Source: an uncultured Lachnospiraceae bacterium (GTDB lineage: Bacteria; Bacillota; Clostridia; Lachnospirales; Lachnospiraceae). From it: a stretch of 64,000 nucleotides of DNA. The position numbers and the translations under genes were made by a program. The stretch lies in the NCBI GenBank assembly GCA_910577955.1, contig CAJTNC010000004.1, forward strand, positions 1 through 64,000, given 5' to 3'. The notes under the pieces were generated by a model, which was not told where the DNA came from, searched no databases, and saw only the letters and a program-made list of their open reading frames with translations. Of the stretch, positions 13,964 through 22,925 are shown piece by piece (position 1 is the first letter of the stretch; each line of letters starts with the position of its first letter).

Positions 13964-16129
13964 GTGAGTATGGAGATCGATTACAACAAAAAATACAGGC
14001 CGGCGTATCAAATACACATCATCAAAAAAGACGGAACGAAAGAGCCCTTTCAGGTGAAGAAAGTGGTCAACGCGGTGGGAAAAAGCGCCGAACGCGTACT
14101 GGTGGAACTGACGGAAGAAGAGAAGGGGAGGATCTGTGAACTTGTCATCGGTAAGGCGGAGGAAGAGCAGATGACAGAAATCCCCATCGTGGTGATGCAT
14201 CATGTGGTGGAGTATGCGCTGGAACAGATCAATCCTTCCGTGGCGAAAAGCTATAGGGATTACCGGAATTACAAGCAGGATTTCGTGCAGATGCTGGACG
14301 AAGTCTACAAGAAGAGTCAGGCGATCATGTACATCGGGGATAAGGAGAACGCCAACACGGATTCCGCCCTTGTGTCCACGAGGAGGAGTCTGATCTTCAA
14401 CCAGTTAAACCGCGAGATGTATCAGAAGTTTTTCCTGACGAGGGAGGAGATTCAGGCGGCCAAAGACGGGTATATTTATATCCACGATATGGCGGCCAGA
14501 CGCGATACGATGAACTGTTGTCTGTTCGACATCGGGGAAGTGCTGCGGGGCGGTTTCGAGATGGGGAACGTCTGGTACAACGAGCCCAAGTCTTTGGACA
14601 CGGCCTTCGACGTGTTGGGCGACATCGTGCTTTCGGCGGCGAGCCAGCAGTACGGCGGTTTTACGGTGCCGGAGGTGGATAAACTGCTTGTGCCTTACGC
14701 GGAGAAATCCTACGACAGATATGTGGAAAAATATAAGGGGCTCGGACTTGCGGAGGAGAGGGCAAAGGAGCAGGCCTTCAAGGATCTGAGCAAGGAGATG
14801 GAGCAGGGCTTTCAGGGGTGGGAGTACAAGTTCAACACCGTGGCTTCCAGCAGAGGGGATTATCCCTTCATCACCGTGACCGCGGGGCTCGGCAGGGACC
14901 GCTTTGCCAGACTTGCCACGACGACGTTATTGACGGTGCGAAAGGGCGGCCAGGGCAGGAAGGGGCACAAGAAACCGGTGCTGTTCCCGAAGATAGTCTT
15001 TTTGTACGATAAAAATCTCCACGGGCCGGGCTGCGAGTTGGAGGAGCTCTTCGAAGCCGGGGTCGCATGCTCGGCGAAAACCATGTACCCTGACTGGCTG
15101 TCCCTGACCGGGGAGGGCTACATAGCCGAAATGTACAAAAAATACGGCAGGGTGATCTCACCGATGGGGTGTCGTGCTTTTTTGTCGCCGTGGTATGAGC
15201 GGGGCGGTATGGAGCCTGCGGATGAGGAGGATATGCCGGTCTTCGTGGGCAGGTTCAACATCGGCGTGGTATCTCTGCATCTGCCCATGATCCTTGCCAA
15301 GGCGAGGCAGGAGGGCGTGGATTTTTATGAGACTTTGGACTATTATCTGGAACTGATCAGGCGGCTGCACTTGAGAACCTACGCTTATCTGGGGGAGATG
15401 AAGGCTTCCAACAACCCGTTAGGGTACTGCGAGGGAGGCTTTTACGGCGGACACTTGGACTTCCACGATAAGATTAAGCCGCTTTTAAACGCAGCCACGG
15501 CCAGCTTCGGCATCACGGCGCTCAATGAACTGCAGGTGCTCTACAACGGAAAGTCTCTGGTGGAGGACGGCGCTTTTGCCCTTGAGGTGATGCGCCATAT
15601 CAATGACAAAGTGGGGCAGTTCAAGAAGGAAGATAAGCGTCTCTATGCGATCTACGGCACCCCGGCGGAAAATCTCTGCGGGCTGCAGGTGGAGCAGTTT
15701 CGCGCGAAATACGGTATCATTGAAGGGGTTTCCGACAGGGCCTATGTGTCAAACAGCTTTCACTGTCATGTGGCGGAGGATATCACGCCCATCGAAAAGC
15801 AGGATCTGGAGAAGCGGTTCTGGGAGCTGTTCAACGGCGGCAAGATCCAGTATGTAAAATATCCTGTGGACTATAATATCGAGGCGATCCGCAGGCTGGT
15901 CAGGCGGGCGATGGATATGGGATTTTACGAAGGAGTGAATCTGTCTCTTGCCTACTGCGACGACTGCGGCCATCAGGAACTGGAGATGGATGTGTGCCCC
16001 AAGTGCGGCAGCCGGAATCTGACGAAGATCGACCGCATGAACGGCTATCTGGCTTACTCGAGAGTACACGGCGACACGAGGCTTTGCGAGGCAAAGATGG
16101 CGGAGATCAGGGAGAGAAAGAGTATGTAG
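13964..16129 (+). CDS. nrdD: Anaerobic (class III) ribonucleoside-triphosphate reductase
   Basis: 721 residues. It makes deoxynucleotides without oxygen using a glycyl radical. An N-terminal ATP-cone (about residues 13-100, KKDGTKEPFQVKKVVNAV) gives allosteric control. The C-terminal zinc ribbon CDDCGH...CPKCGS is followed by RMNGYLAYSR, whose glycine (about residue 694) is the expected radical site. Start is GTG with AAGGAG upstream. The activating radical-SAM enzyme NrdG, normally next door, is not in this window; the next gene is a DUF2225 protein. NrdG must be coded elsewhere. Confidence 0.95.
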   Translation: MSMEIDYNKKYRPAYQIHIIKKDGTKEPFQVKKVVNAVGKSAERVLVELTEEEKGRICELVIGKAEEEQMTEIPIVVMHHVVEYALEQINPSVAKSYRDYRNYKQDFVQMLDEVYKKSQAIMYIGDKENANTDSALVSTRRSLIFNQLNREMYQKFFLTREEIQAAKDGYIYIHDMAARRDTMNCCLFDIGEVLRGGFEMGNVWYNEPKSLDTAFDVLGDIVLSAASQQYGGFTVPEVDKLLVPYAEKSYDRYVEKYKGLGLAEERAKEQAFKDLSKEMEQGFQGWEYKFNTVASSRGDYPFITVTAGLGRDRFARLATTTLLTVRKGGQGRKGHKKPVLFPKIVFLYDKNLHGPGCELEELFEAGVACSAKTMYPDWLSLTGEGYIAEMYKKYGRVISPMGCRAFLSPWYERGGMEPADEEDMPVFVGRFNIGVVSLHLPMILAKARQEGVDFYETLDYYLELIRRLHLRTYAYLGEMKASNNPLGYCEGGFYGGHLDFHDKIKPLLNAATASFGITALNELQVLYNGKSLVEDGAFALEVMRHINDKVGQFKKEDKRLYAIYGTPAENLCGLQVEQFRAKYGIIEGVSDRAYVSNSFHCHVAEDITPIEKQDLEKRFWELFNGGKIQYVKYPVDYNIEAIRRLVRRAMDMGFYEGVNLSLAYCDDCGHQELEMDVCPKCGSRNLTKIDRMNGYLAYSRVHGDTRLCEAKMAEIRERKSM

Positions 16130-16183
16130 CGCTCGTCGGACAAAAGGGGACTGCGGGCGGATTTTAAAGGAGGATATGAAAAG

Positions 16184-16966
16184 GTGAGTAATACGGAAAA
16201 TACGGAAAAGGAAAATCAGGGGCCGAAGGCCATTCGGGAAGAGGACTATCTTTTTGATAAATCATGGACCTGTCCGATCTGCGGGAAGGAATTTAAAGAG
16301 CCCACGGTCAAGGGCAGCAAAGTAAAACTGCTCGGGAGCGATCAGGATCTGCGGCCCCGGTACGAACAGTTGGAACTGCTCAAGTATGATGTGGTCTTGT
16401 GTCCGGGCTGCGGTTATACGGCCCTCGGCAGATTTTTTGACACGGTCACTCAGGTGCAGACGAAGAATATCAGGGAAAAGATCTGCGAGAATTTTACGGC
16501 GCATACGGAGAAGAAGAGTGTATATACTTACAATGAGGCTTTGTGGCGCTACCGGATGGCGTTGGCGAACGCTGTCGTAAAGGGGACAAAGGCCAGTGAG
16601 AAGGCCTATATCTGCTTAAAAACAGCGTGGCTTATGCGCAGCAGGGCGGAACATCTGAATCAGGATCTGCCCGACTATGAGGATCAGAAGAAGAAGTGCG
16701 TCGAGGAGGAAAGGGAGTTCCTTCTCAAAGCGCTTGACGGTTTTATAGAGGCGAGGGCTTCCGAGAATTTCCCGATGTGCGGCATGGATGAGACTACGAT
16801 CGACTATCTGATCGCCGCGCTGGCGGTGGAATTTGAACGCTACGATGTGTCGGCCCGTCTCGTGGTGGAAGTGCTGCATTCCACCACCAATCCGCGGATG
16901 AAAGACAGGGCGAGGGATCTGAAGGAACTGGTGTCCTCAAAAATGAAAGAGAAGAATGAAGAATAA
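16184..16966 (+). CDS. DUF2225 zinc-ribbon protein
   Basis: 260 residues. The N-terminus has CPICGKEF and later CPGCGYTALGRFF, a split zinc ribbon typical of DUF2225. The rest is a helical TPR-like region (about 110-255) with YNEALWRYRMALANAVVKG. It starts at GTG, 10 nt after AGGAGG. An ATG between them opens a four-codon frame that terminates at once. Function is unknown. It sits 54 bp after nrdD and may be co-transcribed. Confidence 0.85.
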   Translation: MSNTENTEKENQGPKAIREEDYLFDKSWTCPICGKEFKEPTVKGSKVKLLGSDQDLRPRYEQLELLKYDVVLCPGCGYTALGRFFDTVTQVQTKNIREKICENFTAHTEKKSVYTYNEALWRYRMALANAVVKGTKASEKAYICLKTAWLMRSRAEHLNQDLPDYEDQKKKCVEEEREFLLKALDGFIEARASENFPMCGMDETTIDYLIAALAVEFERYDVSARLVVEVLHSTTNPRMKDRARDLKELVSSKMKEKNEE

Positions 16967-16997
16967 CAAAATTTTGTTTCTTCTTATTTCGGAATAT

Positions 16998-17040
16998 GGT
17001 ATAATGTCGGGAGATATTATACCGGAAGATATTATACCGG
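16998..17040 (+). promoter_or_regulatory. glyA promoter embedded in inverted and direct repeats
   Basis: An extended -10 element (TGG then TATAAT, 17000-17005) lies within GGTATAATGTC, which forms an inverted repeat with GATATTATACC (17013-17023; one mismatch, loop GGGA). GATATTATACCGG is then repeated exactly at 17028-17040, giving a 15-bp period. The layout suggests an operator that covers the promoter and start site, or a 5'-UTR hairpin. The -35 region is weak. Confidence 0.6.
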
Positions 17041-17063
17041 CCATGGAGGAGGGAAAGTGAGCG

Positions 17064-18302
17064 ATGTATTCATTTGATGAGATAAAGGCGGCGGATGCAG
17101 AGATTGCCGAAGCCATAGCAGCGGAGCAGGAGAGACAGGAAAGCCATATCGAACTGATAGCTTCCGAAAACTGGGTGAGCAAGGCCGTGATGGCGGCGAT
17201 GGGAAGCCCGCTGACAAATAAATATGCGGAAGGATATCCGGGAAAACGCTACTACGGCGGCTGCGAGTGCGTGGACGTGGTGGAAAATCTGGCGAGAGAG
17301 CGGGCAAAAAAGCTTTTCGGCTGCGATTACGCCAACGTACAGCCCCATTCCGGCGCGCAGGCGAACATGGCGGTATTTTTTGCGATGCTCGAGCCCGGCG
17401 AAACCTACATGGGCATGAATCTGGATCACGGCGGGCACTTGTCCCACGGTTCACCGGTCAATATGTCCGGAAAATATTTTAAATGCGTGCCCTACGGCGT
17501 GAACGACGAGGGATTCATAGATTACGATAAGGTGAGAGAGACCGCCCTTGCGTGCAGACCGAAGATGATCATCGCGGGAGCTTCCGCTTACGCGAGAACC
17601 ATTGATTTTAAGAGATTTCGCGAGATAGCCGACGAGGTGGGAGCGGCGCTGATGGTGGATATGGCGCATATCGCAGGCCTTGTGGCGGCGGGAGTTCATC
17701 CGAGTCCCATTCCCTACGCCGATGTGGTGACGACCACCACCCATAAGACGCTCAGAGGCCCGAGAGGCGGCCTGATCCTCTGCAATCAGGAGGCGGCCGA
17801 TAAGTACAACTTTAACAAGGCGATCTTCCCGGGAACGCAGGGCGGCCCGCTGATGCACGTGATCGCGGCCAAAGCGATCTGCTTTAAGGAAGCCCTTGAG
17901 CCGGCCTTTCAGGAATATCAGAGACAGATCGTGGACAACGCGCAGGCTCTTTGCAAAGGTTTGATGGACAGAGGCGTGGACATCGTCTCCGGCGGCACGG
18001 ACAATCATCTGATGCTGGTGGATCTGAGCAAAAAAGGACTGACCGGAAAAGCCATCGAGAAGCTTTTGGACGAAGCGCATATCACGGCGAATAAGAACAC
18101 GATCCCGAACGATCCCCAGAAGCCTTTTGTCACAAGCGGCATCAGACTGGGAACGCCGGCGGTGACGTCGAGAGGCATGAAATGCGAGGAAATGGACAGG
18201 ATCGCGGAGGCCATCACGTTGGTCATCGACGGCGGAGAAGAGAAAGTGCCTGAGGCGAGAGCAATTGTTAAGAGTTTAACGGATCAGTATCCGTTATCAT
18301 AG
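17064..18302 (+). CDS. glyA: Serine hydroxymethyltransferase
   Basis: A 412-residue pyridoxal-phosphate enzyme that interconverts serine and glycine with tetrahydrofolate, the main one-carbon source for purine and thymidylate synthesis. ELIASENWVSKAVMAAMGS near the N-terminus, the active-site lysine in TTTTHKTLRGPRGG, and LGTPAVTSRGM near the C-terminus are diagnostic. Length is standard. The gene is preceded by GGAGGGAAAG and a repeat-flanked promoter, and followed within 26 bp by the transketolase pair. Confidence 0.97.
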   Translation: MYSFDEIKAADAEIAEAIAAEQERQESHIELIASENWVSKAVMAAMGSPLTNKYAEGYPGKRYYGGCECVDVVENLARERAKKLFGCDYANVQPHSGAQANMAVFFAMLEPGETYMGMNLDHGGHLSHGSPVNMSGKYFKCVPYGVNDEGFIDYDKVRETALACRPKMIIAGASAYARTIDFKRFREIADEVGAALMVDMAHIAGLVAAGVHPSPIPYADVVTTTTHKTLRGPRGGLILCNQEAADKYNFNKAIFPGTQGGPLMHVIAAKAICFKEALEPAFQEYQRQIVDNAQALCKGLMDRGVDIVSGGTDNHLMLVDLSKKGLTGKAIEKLLDEAHITANKNTIPNDPQKPFVTSGIRLGTPAVTSRGMKCEEMDRIAEAITLVIDGGEEKVPEARAIVKSLTDQYPLS

Positions 18303-18328
18303 AAGGAAGAGAAAAAGGAGAAGGAAAA

Positions 18329-19171
18329 ATGACAAACTTAGAACTTCAGAAAACAGCTAATGAGGTTCGTAAAGGAATTGTGAGAGCCGTTCACAGTGCA
18401 AAAGCCGGACATCCCGGCGGGTCCCTGTCTGCGGCTGACCTCTTTACCTACCTGTATTTCGAGGAGATGAACATCGATCCGGAGAATCCTAAGATGGAAG
18501 ACCGCGACCGTTTTGTGCTTTCCAAGGGTCACACGGCGCCGGGGCTTTACTCCGTGCTGGCAAACAGAGGGTATTTTCCGGTGGAGGAGCTTTTGACGCT
18601 GCGCCATGTGGGATCCAGACTGCAGGGACATCCCTGTATGCAGGAGACGCCGGGCGTTGATATGTCCTCCGGTTCTCTGGGGCAGGGACTTTCCGCAGCG
18701 GTAGGCATGGCCTTGGCAGCTAAGATGGACGGAAAGGATTACAGAACTTACGCTCTGACCGGCGACGGCGAGATTCAGGAGGGCCAGATCTGGGAGGCGG
18801 CGATGTTTGCGGGAGCAAGAAAGCTTGACAATCTGGTGGTGATCGTGGACAACAACGGCCTGCAGATCGACGGTAAGATCGAGGACGTATGTTCCCCTTA
18901 TCCTATTGATAAGAAGTTTGAAGCATTTAACTTCCATGTGATCAATATCGACGCGCACAATTTTGACGAGATCAGAGCGGCCATGAAAGAGGCGAGACAG
19001 ACAAAGGGCATGCCCACAGCCATCATCATGAAGAGCACAAAGGGCAAAGGCGTATCCTTCATGGAGAACAACGCCGGCTGGCATGGAAAGGCACCCAGCG
19101 ATGAGGAGCTTGCGGTGGCGATGGCCGACCTCGAAAAAATCGATGAAGAATTGAAGAAAGCAGGTGAATGA
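18329..19171 (+). CDS. Transketolase, N-terminal subunit
   Basis: A 280-residue thiamine-diphosphate half of a split transketolase: HSAKAGHPGGSLSAADL, KGHTAPGLYSVLA, and GDGEIQEGQIWEAAMFAG with VDNNGLQIDG for diphosphate and Mg binding. With the following gene it transfers two-carbon units between pentose and hexose/tetrose phosphates. Split transketolases are common in clostridia and archaea. It lies 26 bp after glyA, with AAGGAGAAGG before the start. Confidence 0.95.
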   Translation: MTNLELQKTANEVRKGIVRAVHSAKAGHPGGSLSAADLFTYLYFEEMNIDPENPKMEDRDRFVLSKGHTAPGLYSVLANRGYFPVEELLTLRHVGSRLQGHPCMQETPGVDMSSGSLGQGLSAAVGMALAAKMDGKDYRTYALTGDGEIQEGQIWEAAMFAGARKLDNLVVIVDNNGLQIDGKIEDVCSPYPIDKKFEAFNFHVINIDAHNFDEIRAAMKEARQTKGMPTAIIMKSTKGKGVSFMENNAGWHGKAPSDEELAVAMADLEKIDEELKKAGE

Positions 19172-19173
19172 TC

Positions 19174-20115
19174 ATGGCAGATGTGAAAAAGATTGCAACG
19201 AGAGAAAGTTATGGCAATGCGCTTGCGGCATGCGGTGCGAAATATCCGGAGCTGGTAGTGCTTGATTCCGATCTGGCGGGCGCTACGAAGACGGGCGTAT
19301 TCCAGAAAGCATTCCCGGACAGGCATATCGACTGCGGTATCGCGGAGTGCAACATGACGGGTATTGCGGCCGGCCTTGCCACCTGCGGCAAGATTCCGTT
19401 TATCAGTTCCTTTGCCATGTTTGCAGCGGGAAGAAACTTTGAGCAGGTCCGCAACTCCATAGGTTATCCCCATCTGAACGTAAAGATCGGCGCAACCCAC
19501 GCCGGCATCACGGTGGGAGAGGACGGGGCTACTCATCAGTGCAACGAGGACGTCGCTCTGATGCGGACGATTCCGGGCATGACAGTTATCGTTCCGGCGG
19601 ACGATGTGGAGGCGAAAGCGGCTGTGGAAGCTGCCATCGAACACGAAGGCCCCGTGTATCTGCGTTTCGGCCGTGCTGCGGTTCCGGTGATCAACGATAA
19701 ACCGGATTATAAGTTTGAGATGGGCAAGGGCGTAGTATTAAAAGAAGGAAAAGACGTGACTATCGTCGCTTCCGGCATCTGTGTGGCGGAGGCCCTTGAT
19801 GCGGCAGAGAAACTGGCTGGGGAAGGCGTGGACGCAGAGGTTATCAACATTCATACGATCAAACCTTTGGATGAGGACCTGATCGTGGCTTCCGCAAAGA
19901 AAACCGGAAAGGTTGTCACGGTGGAAGAGCATTCCGTGATCGGGGGCTTAGGCAGTGCGGTCTGCGATGCACTGTGTGCAAAACAGCCTGTACCGGTATG
20001 TAAAATCGGCGTCAACGATACTTTCGGCGAATCCGGCCCGGCAGGCGCACTGGTGAAAAAGTACGGTCTGGACAGCGAGAGTATCTATGAGAAAGTGAAA
20101 GCATTTCTGGCATAA
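19174..20115 (+). CDS. Transketolase, C-terminal subunit
   Basis: About 313 residues. It carries the pyrimidine-binding domain (RESYGNALAACGAKYPELVVLDSDL, CGIAECNMTGIAAGLA, GATHQCNEDVALMRTIPGM) and the C-terminal transketolase domain (VVTVEEHSVIGGLGSAV). The start at 19174 has AGGTG 7 nt upstream. An ATG at 19168, overlapping the stop of the N-terminal subunit gene, is an alternative. It completes the active site with the upstream subunit, and a strong terminator follows. Confidence 0.95.
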   Translation: MADVKKIATRESYGNALAACGAKYPELVVLDSDLAGATKTGVFQKAFPDRHIDCGIAECNMTGIAAGLATCGKIPFISSFAMFAAGRNFEQVRNSIGYPHLNVKIGATHAGITVGEDGATHQCNEDVALMRTIPGMTVIVPADDVEAKAAVEAAIEHEGPVYLRFGRAAVPVINDKPDYKFEMGKGVVLKEGKDVTIVASGICVAEALDAAEKLAGEGVDAEVINIHTIKPLDEDLIVASAKKTGKVVTVEEHSVIGGLGSAVCDALCAKQPVPVCKIGVNDTFGESGPAGALVKKYGLDSESIYEKVKAFLA

Positions 20116-20139
20116 ACAGTAGAAGATAAAACGGAAGAG

Positions 20140-20180
20140 ACTGCCGCATTAGCGATGATCGTGAATGCGGCAGTTTTTTT
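20140..20180 (+). terminator. Rho-independent terminator after the transketolase genes
   Basis: An 11-bp perfect stem (ACTGCCGCATT / AATGCGGCAGT) is followed by seven Ts. It separates the glyA-transketolase transcript from the convergent araC-type gene. Confidence 0.9.
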
Positions 20181-21051
20181 ATGAGCCCGCGCGGGCGTCC
20201 TCCCTGCACTGTCTGCGGTACTCCATGGGGCTGATCCCCTGAAGTCGTCTGAAACTCTGGGAGAAATAGCTGGGGGAAGAAAAGCCTAAGGTGGCGGAGA
20301 TCTGGGACAGAGGCATTTGGGTTTTGGACAGCAGGTACAGACTCTCCTGAATGCGGCAGGAAAGCAGATAGCTGATGGGGGAGACGCCGTACTCGCGGCT
20401 GAAGGTGTGAGCCAGATAATATTTGCTGACATGGGCTGCGGCGGCGAGATCATCGAGGGTTATATTCTCCTTAAAGTGGTTTTCAATGTAGCGGCGGGCG
20501 ATGGAACACTCTCTGCTGGATCTGTGGGCGGCGGGAACGAAGGTCACGGTGAAGCGGCTGTGGCGCATCAGAAGAAGCAGCACCACTTCCAGCAGGTCCT
20601 GACAGATCGTATGATAACCGGGGTGCTTGTTTTCCATTTCGGTGAGCATGCAGCGCAGATAAAAGAGAATCTGTTCGCCGCCCGTCCGGAAAGGTATGAC
20701 CGAGTAGCCGTTCCCGGATTCCTCGTTTCGTTCGTCGTTTGACACCGCCTCGAGGCCGTCCACCCCCATGACAATGTATTCGAGAGGTCTGTTTTCCGAG
20801 CTGACTTCCGTGTGCTCGATGCCGGAGTTGACTATGATGACGTCGTTCATGCTGATGGGCACGGTTTTGTTATTCGTCCGCAGGTGGCCGGAGCCGCCGG
20901 TGACGAAAAAAACTTCGGCGCAGGGATGAGTGTGCAGCGTGGAGTTCCACTCGGCGCTGTAGCGCGCAATGCTTAAATAGAGAAGTTTGGTTGCGGAACG
21001 ATCCACCGGTGTGACGGCCGGGGGATCCAAAACATAGCGGTTGGTGCTCAT
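20179..21051 (-). CDS. AraC-family transcriptional regulator of the sugar locus
   Basis: 290 residues from the start at 21051, which has AAGGAGA 9 nt upstream; a longer frame to 21096 gives an Arg-rich, unlikely leader. The N-terminal cupin sensor domain (LHTHPCAEVFFVTGGSGHL) is followed by a C-terminal pair of helix-turn-helix motifs (LDDLAAAAHVSKYYLAHTF and LSQISATLGFSSPSYFSQSF). It is divergent from the sugar ABC operon and is the obvious regulator of it. Direct repeats in the shared intergenic region fit AraC-type binding. Confidence 0.9.
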   Translation of the reverse strand: MSTNRYVLDPPAVTPVDRSATKLLYLSIARYSAEWNSTLHTHPCAEVFFVTGGSGHLRTNNKTVPISMNDVIIVNSGIEHTEVSSENRPLEYIVMGVDGLEAVSNDERNEESGNGYSVIPFRTGGEQILFYLRCMLTEMENKHPGYHTICQDLLEVVLLLLMRHSRFTVTFVPAAHRSSRECSIARRYIENHFKENITLDDLAAAAHVSKYYLAHTFSREYGVSPISYLLSCRIQESLYLLSKTQMPLSQISATLGFSSPSYFSQSFRRLQGISPMEYRRQCREDARAGS

Positions 21052-21431
21052 AAAACGTGATCTCCTTCTTGAAACGTGCCGCAGGTAAAATAGCAATAAT
21101 TATAAAGTGCAGAACAAGATATCAAAATGAGTAACGTTCTTCTTTCTTTCTATCATAAATCCTTTTTGCCGCCGGAACAAGCGAATTTTAAGAAAACAAA
21201 ACTGAGAACAGTGAAATTGTGAAAAAAAGAAAATGCAGAATTAGTCAACTTGTATAAGAAAAGCGTCATAACCGTAAAAAATAGCACAAAAATAACCTAA
21301 ATGGACAATATCTATAAAAAAGAGAGCAATATTGAAGTAGGAAATGGGAATGGATACTGTTATACTTAGAAGCAGGTAAGTGGAAACGAACCTAAAATTA
21401 CTCACAAAATTATACTAGGAGGTAAACCATT
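21052..21431 (+). promoter_or_regulatory. Divergent regulatory region with AraC-type direct repeats and extended -10
   Basis: An extended -10 (TGT then TATACT, 21358-21366) drives the binding-protein gene. Its -35 is poor, as expected for an activated promoter. CAATAT at 21306-21311 recurs as CAATATTG at 21327-21334, 21 bp apart (two helical turns), just upstream of the -35 position. That is the usual geometry for an AraC-family half-site pair. The rest is AT-rich without other features. The AGGAGG ribosome-binding site lies at 21418-21423. Confidence 0.5.
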
Positions 21432-22829
21432 ATGAGAAAGGTACTTAGTATCCTTCTGACAGCAACTATGCTGGCGACAGTGTTAGTGGGCTGCGGCAAC
21501 AATGCGGCGGAGACGCCTGCACCTGAAGCTCCGGCAGAGACCGAAGCACCGGCGGAAGAGCCCGCTGAGGAGCCGGCAGAGACCGAAGCACCGGCAGAAG
21601 GAGGAAGCATTACTGTAGCTGCCATCGAGACAGCATACGGCAGTGACATGTGGAAAGAAGTTTGTGACGCTTTTACGGCCGAGACCGGCATTGCAGTAGA
21701 GCTGATCACAGACAAGAATCTGGAAGACGTGATCGGACCTTCCATGCAGGGGGGTGAATTCCCTGATGTGATCCATCTGGCAACAGGACGTGAAAAAGCG
21801 TTGACAGAGACATTTATCAAGGATCAGAACATTACCGATATCACAGATGTACTTAGCATGACAGTGCCCGGCGAGGACAAAAAAGTCAGCGACAAGATCG
21901 CAGGCGGCTTCACAGAGACCAGCCTGACGAACCCTTACGGCGACGGCAAGACATATCTTGCTCCGATGTTCTACTCCCCTTGCGGACTGTTCTACAATGC
22001 AGGCCTGTTTGAAGAAAAAGGCTGGAGCGTACCGACTACATGGGATGAGATGTGGGAACTGGGCGACAAGGCGAAAGAGGAAGGCATTTCTCTGTTCACA
22101 TACCCGACCACAGGTTACTTTGACGCATTCTTCTATGCTCTGATGTACTCCGCAGGCGGCGCAGACTTCTTTACAAAAGCGACTACCTACGAAGAGGGCA
22201 TCTGGGATACACCGGAAGCACAGACCTGTTTCGATATCGTGGCAAAACTCGCTGAGTATACCGAGCCCACGACACCGGCACAGGCAAACGATCAGGATTT
22301 CACAAAGAACCAGCAGTTAGTTCTGGACAACAAAGCATTATTCATGCCCAACGGCACATGGATCGTAGGCGAGATGGCTGAAGCTCCCAGAGCAGACGGT
22401 TTTGAGTGGGGCATGACGGCTCTTCCGGCTATCAAGGCAGGCGGAGACGGCTACAGCTACACATGGTTTGAGCAGGCATGGATTCCGGCAGGCGCAGCAA
22501 ATCAGGACGCAGCGAAGCAGTTCGTAGCATTCCTGTACAGCGATGCAGCATGTGCAGCATTTGCAAAAGCAGGCGCGATCCAGCCGGTACTGGGAATCGC
22601 TGATACACTCGAAGGCGACAACCAGATGTTCTACGCGATCTATGACAACGGCGCTAAGGCTGCTATGGGTAACTTCGCAGCATACGACGGTCAGGTGATC
22701 AGCGTGACCAACCGTGAAGTATGGTTCGATCCCGTAAACTCTCTGGTATCCGGCAACATGACCAAAGAAGACTGGATTAACGGTATCAAAGAGTACAACG
22801 ATCAGATGCGTGAGAATCTGGTACAGTAA
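21432..22829 (+). CDS. Sugar ABC transporter substrate-binding lipoprotein
   Basis: A 465-residue extracellular binding protein of the CUT1 (MalE-like) class. The lipoprotein signal ends in VLVGCG (lipid-modified Cys near residue 21). A low-complexity linker rich in Pro, Ala and Glu (two copies of PAETEAPAE) follows. The mature domain begins ITVAAIETAYGSDMW and includes PDVIHLATGREKAL and NGTWIVGEMAEA. A hairpin terminator downstream would leave this gene more highly expressed than the permeases. It is the solute receptor for the importer that feeds the GH112 phosphorylase. Confidence 0.93.
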   Translation: MRKVLSILLTATMLATVLVGCGNNAAETPAPEAPAETEAPAEEPAEEPAETEAPAEGGSITVAAIETAYGSDMWKEVCDAFTAETGIAVELITDKNLEDVIGPSMQGGEFPDVIHLATGREKALTETFIKDQNITDITDVLSMTVPGEDKKVSDKIAGGFTETSLTNPYGDGKTYLAPMFYSPCGLFYNAGLFEEKGWSVPTTWDEMWELGDKAKEEGISLFTYPTTGYFDAFFYALMYSAGGADFFTKATTYEEGIWDTPEAQTCFDIVAKLAEYTEPTTPAQANDQDFTKNQQLVLDNKALFMPNGTWIVGEMAEAPRADGFEWGMTALPAIKAGGDGYSYTWFEQAWIPAGAANQDAAKQFVAFLYSDAACAAFAKAGAIQPVLGIADTLEGDNQMFYAIYDNGAKAAMGNFAAYDGQVISVTNREVWFDPVNSLVSGNMTKEDWINGIKEYNDQMRENLVQ

Positions 22830-22865
22830 CGAGGAAAGTTATAACTTATGACAAGTGAATGAGGA

Positions 22866-22902
22866 AACGGCGGTAGCAGCAGGCTGCTTACCGCCGTTTT
22901 TA
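22866..22902 (+). terminator. Intra-operon hairpin with T-run
   Basis: AACGGCGGTA pairs with TACCGCCGTT around an inner GCAGC/GCTGC stem with a bulge, followed by TTTTTAAT. Placed between the binding-protein and permease genes, it likely causes partial termination and sets the protein ratio. Confidence 0.8.
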
Positions 22903-22925
22903 ATAAGAAGGGGGTGCTCTGTTCT

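Noticed and set aside
14860..15161. Minus-strand open frames of 70-100 codons opposite nrdD
   Set aside because: They lie entirely opposite strongly conserved coding sequence and have low-complexity, Arg/Pro/Ser-rich composition.
21477..21600. Tandem repeat in the lipoprotein linker as a candidate CRISPR or mobile repeat
   Set aside because: The repeat is in frame and encodes a Pro/Ala/Glu tether, so it is a protein-level feature.
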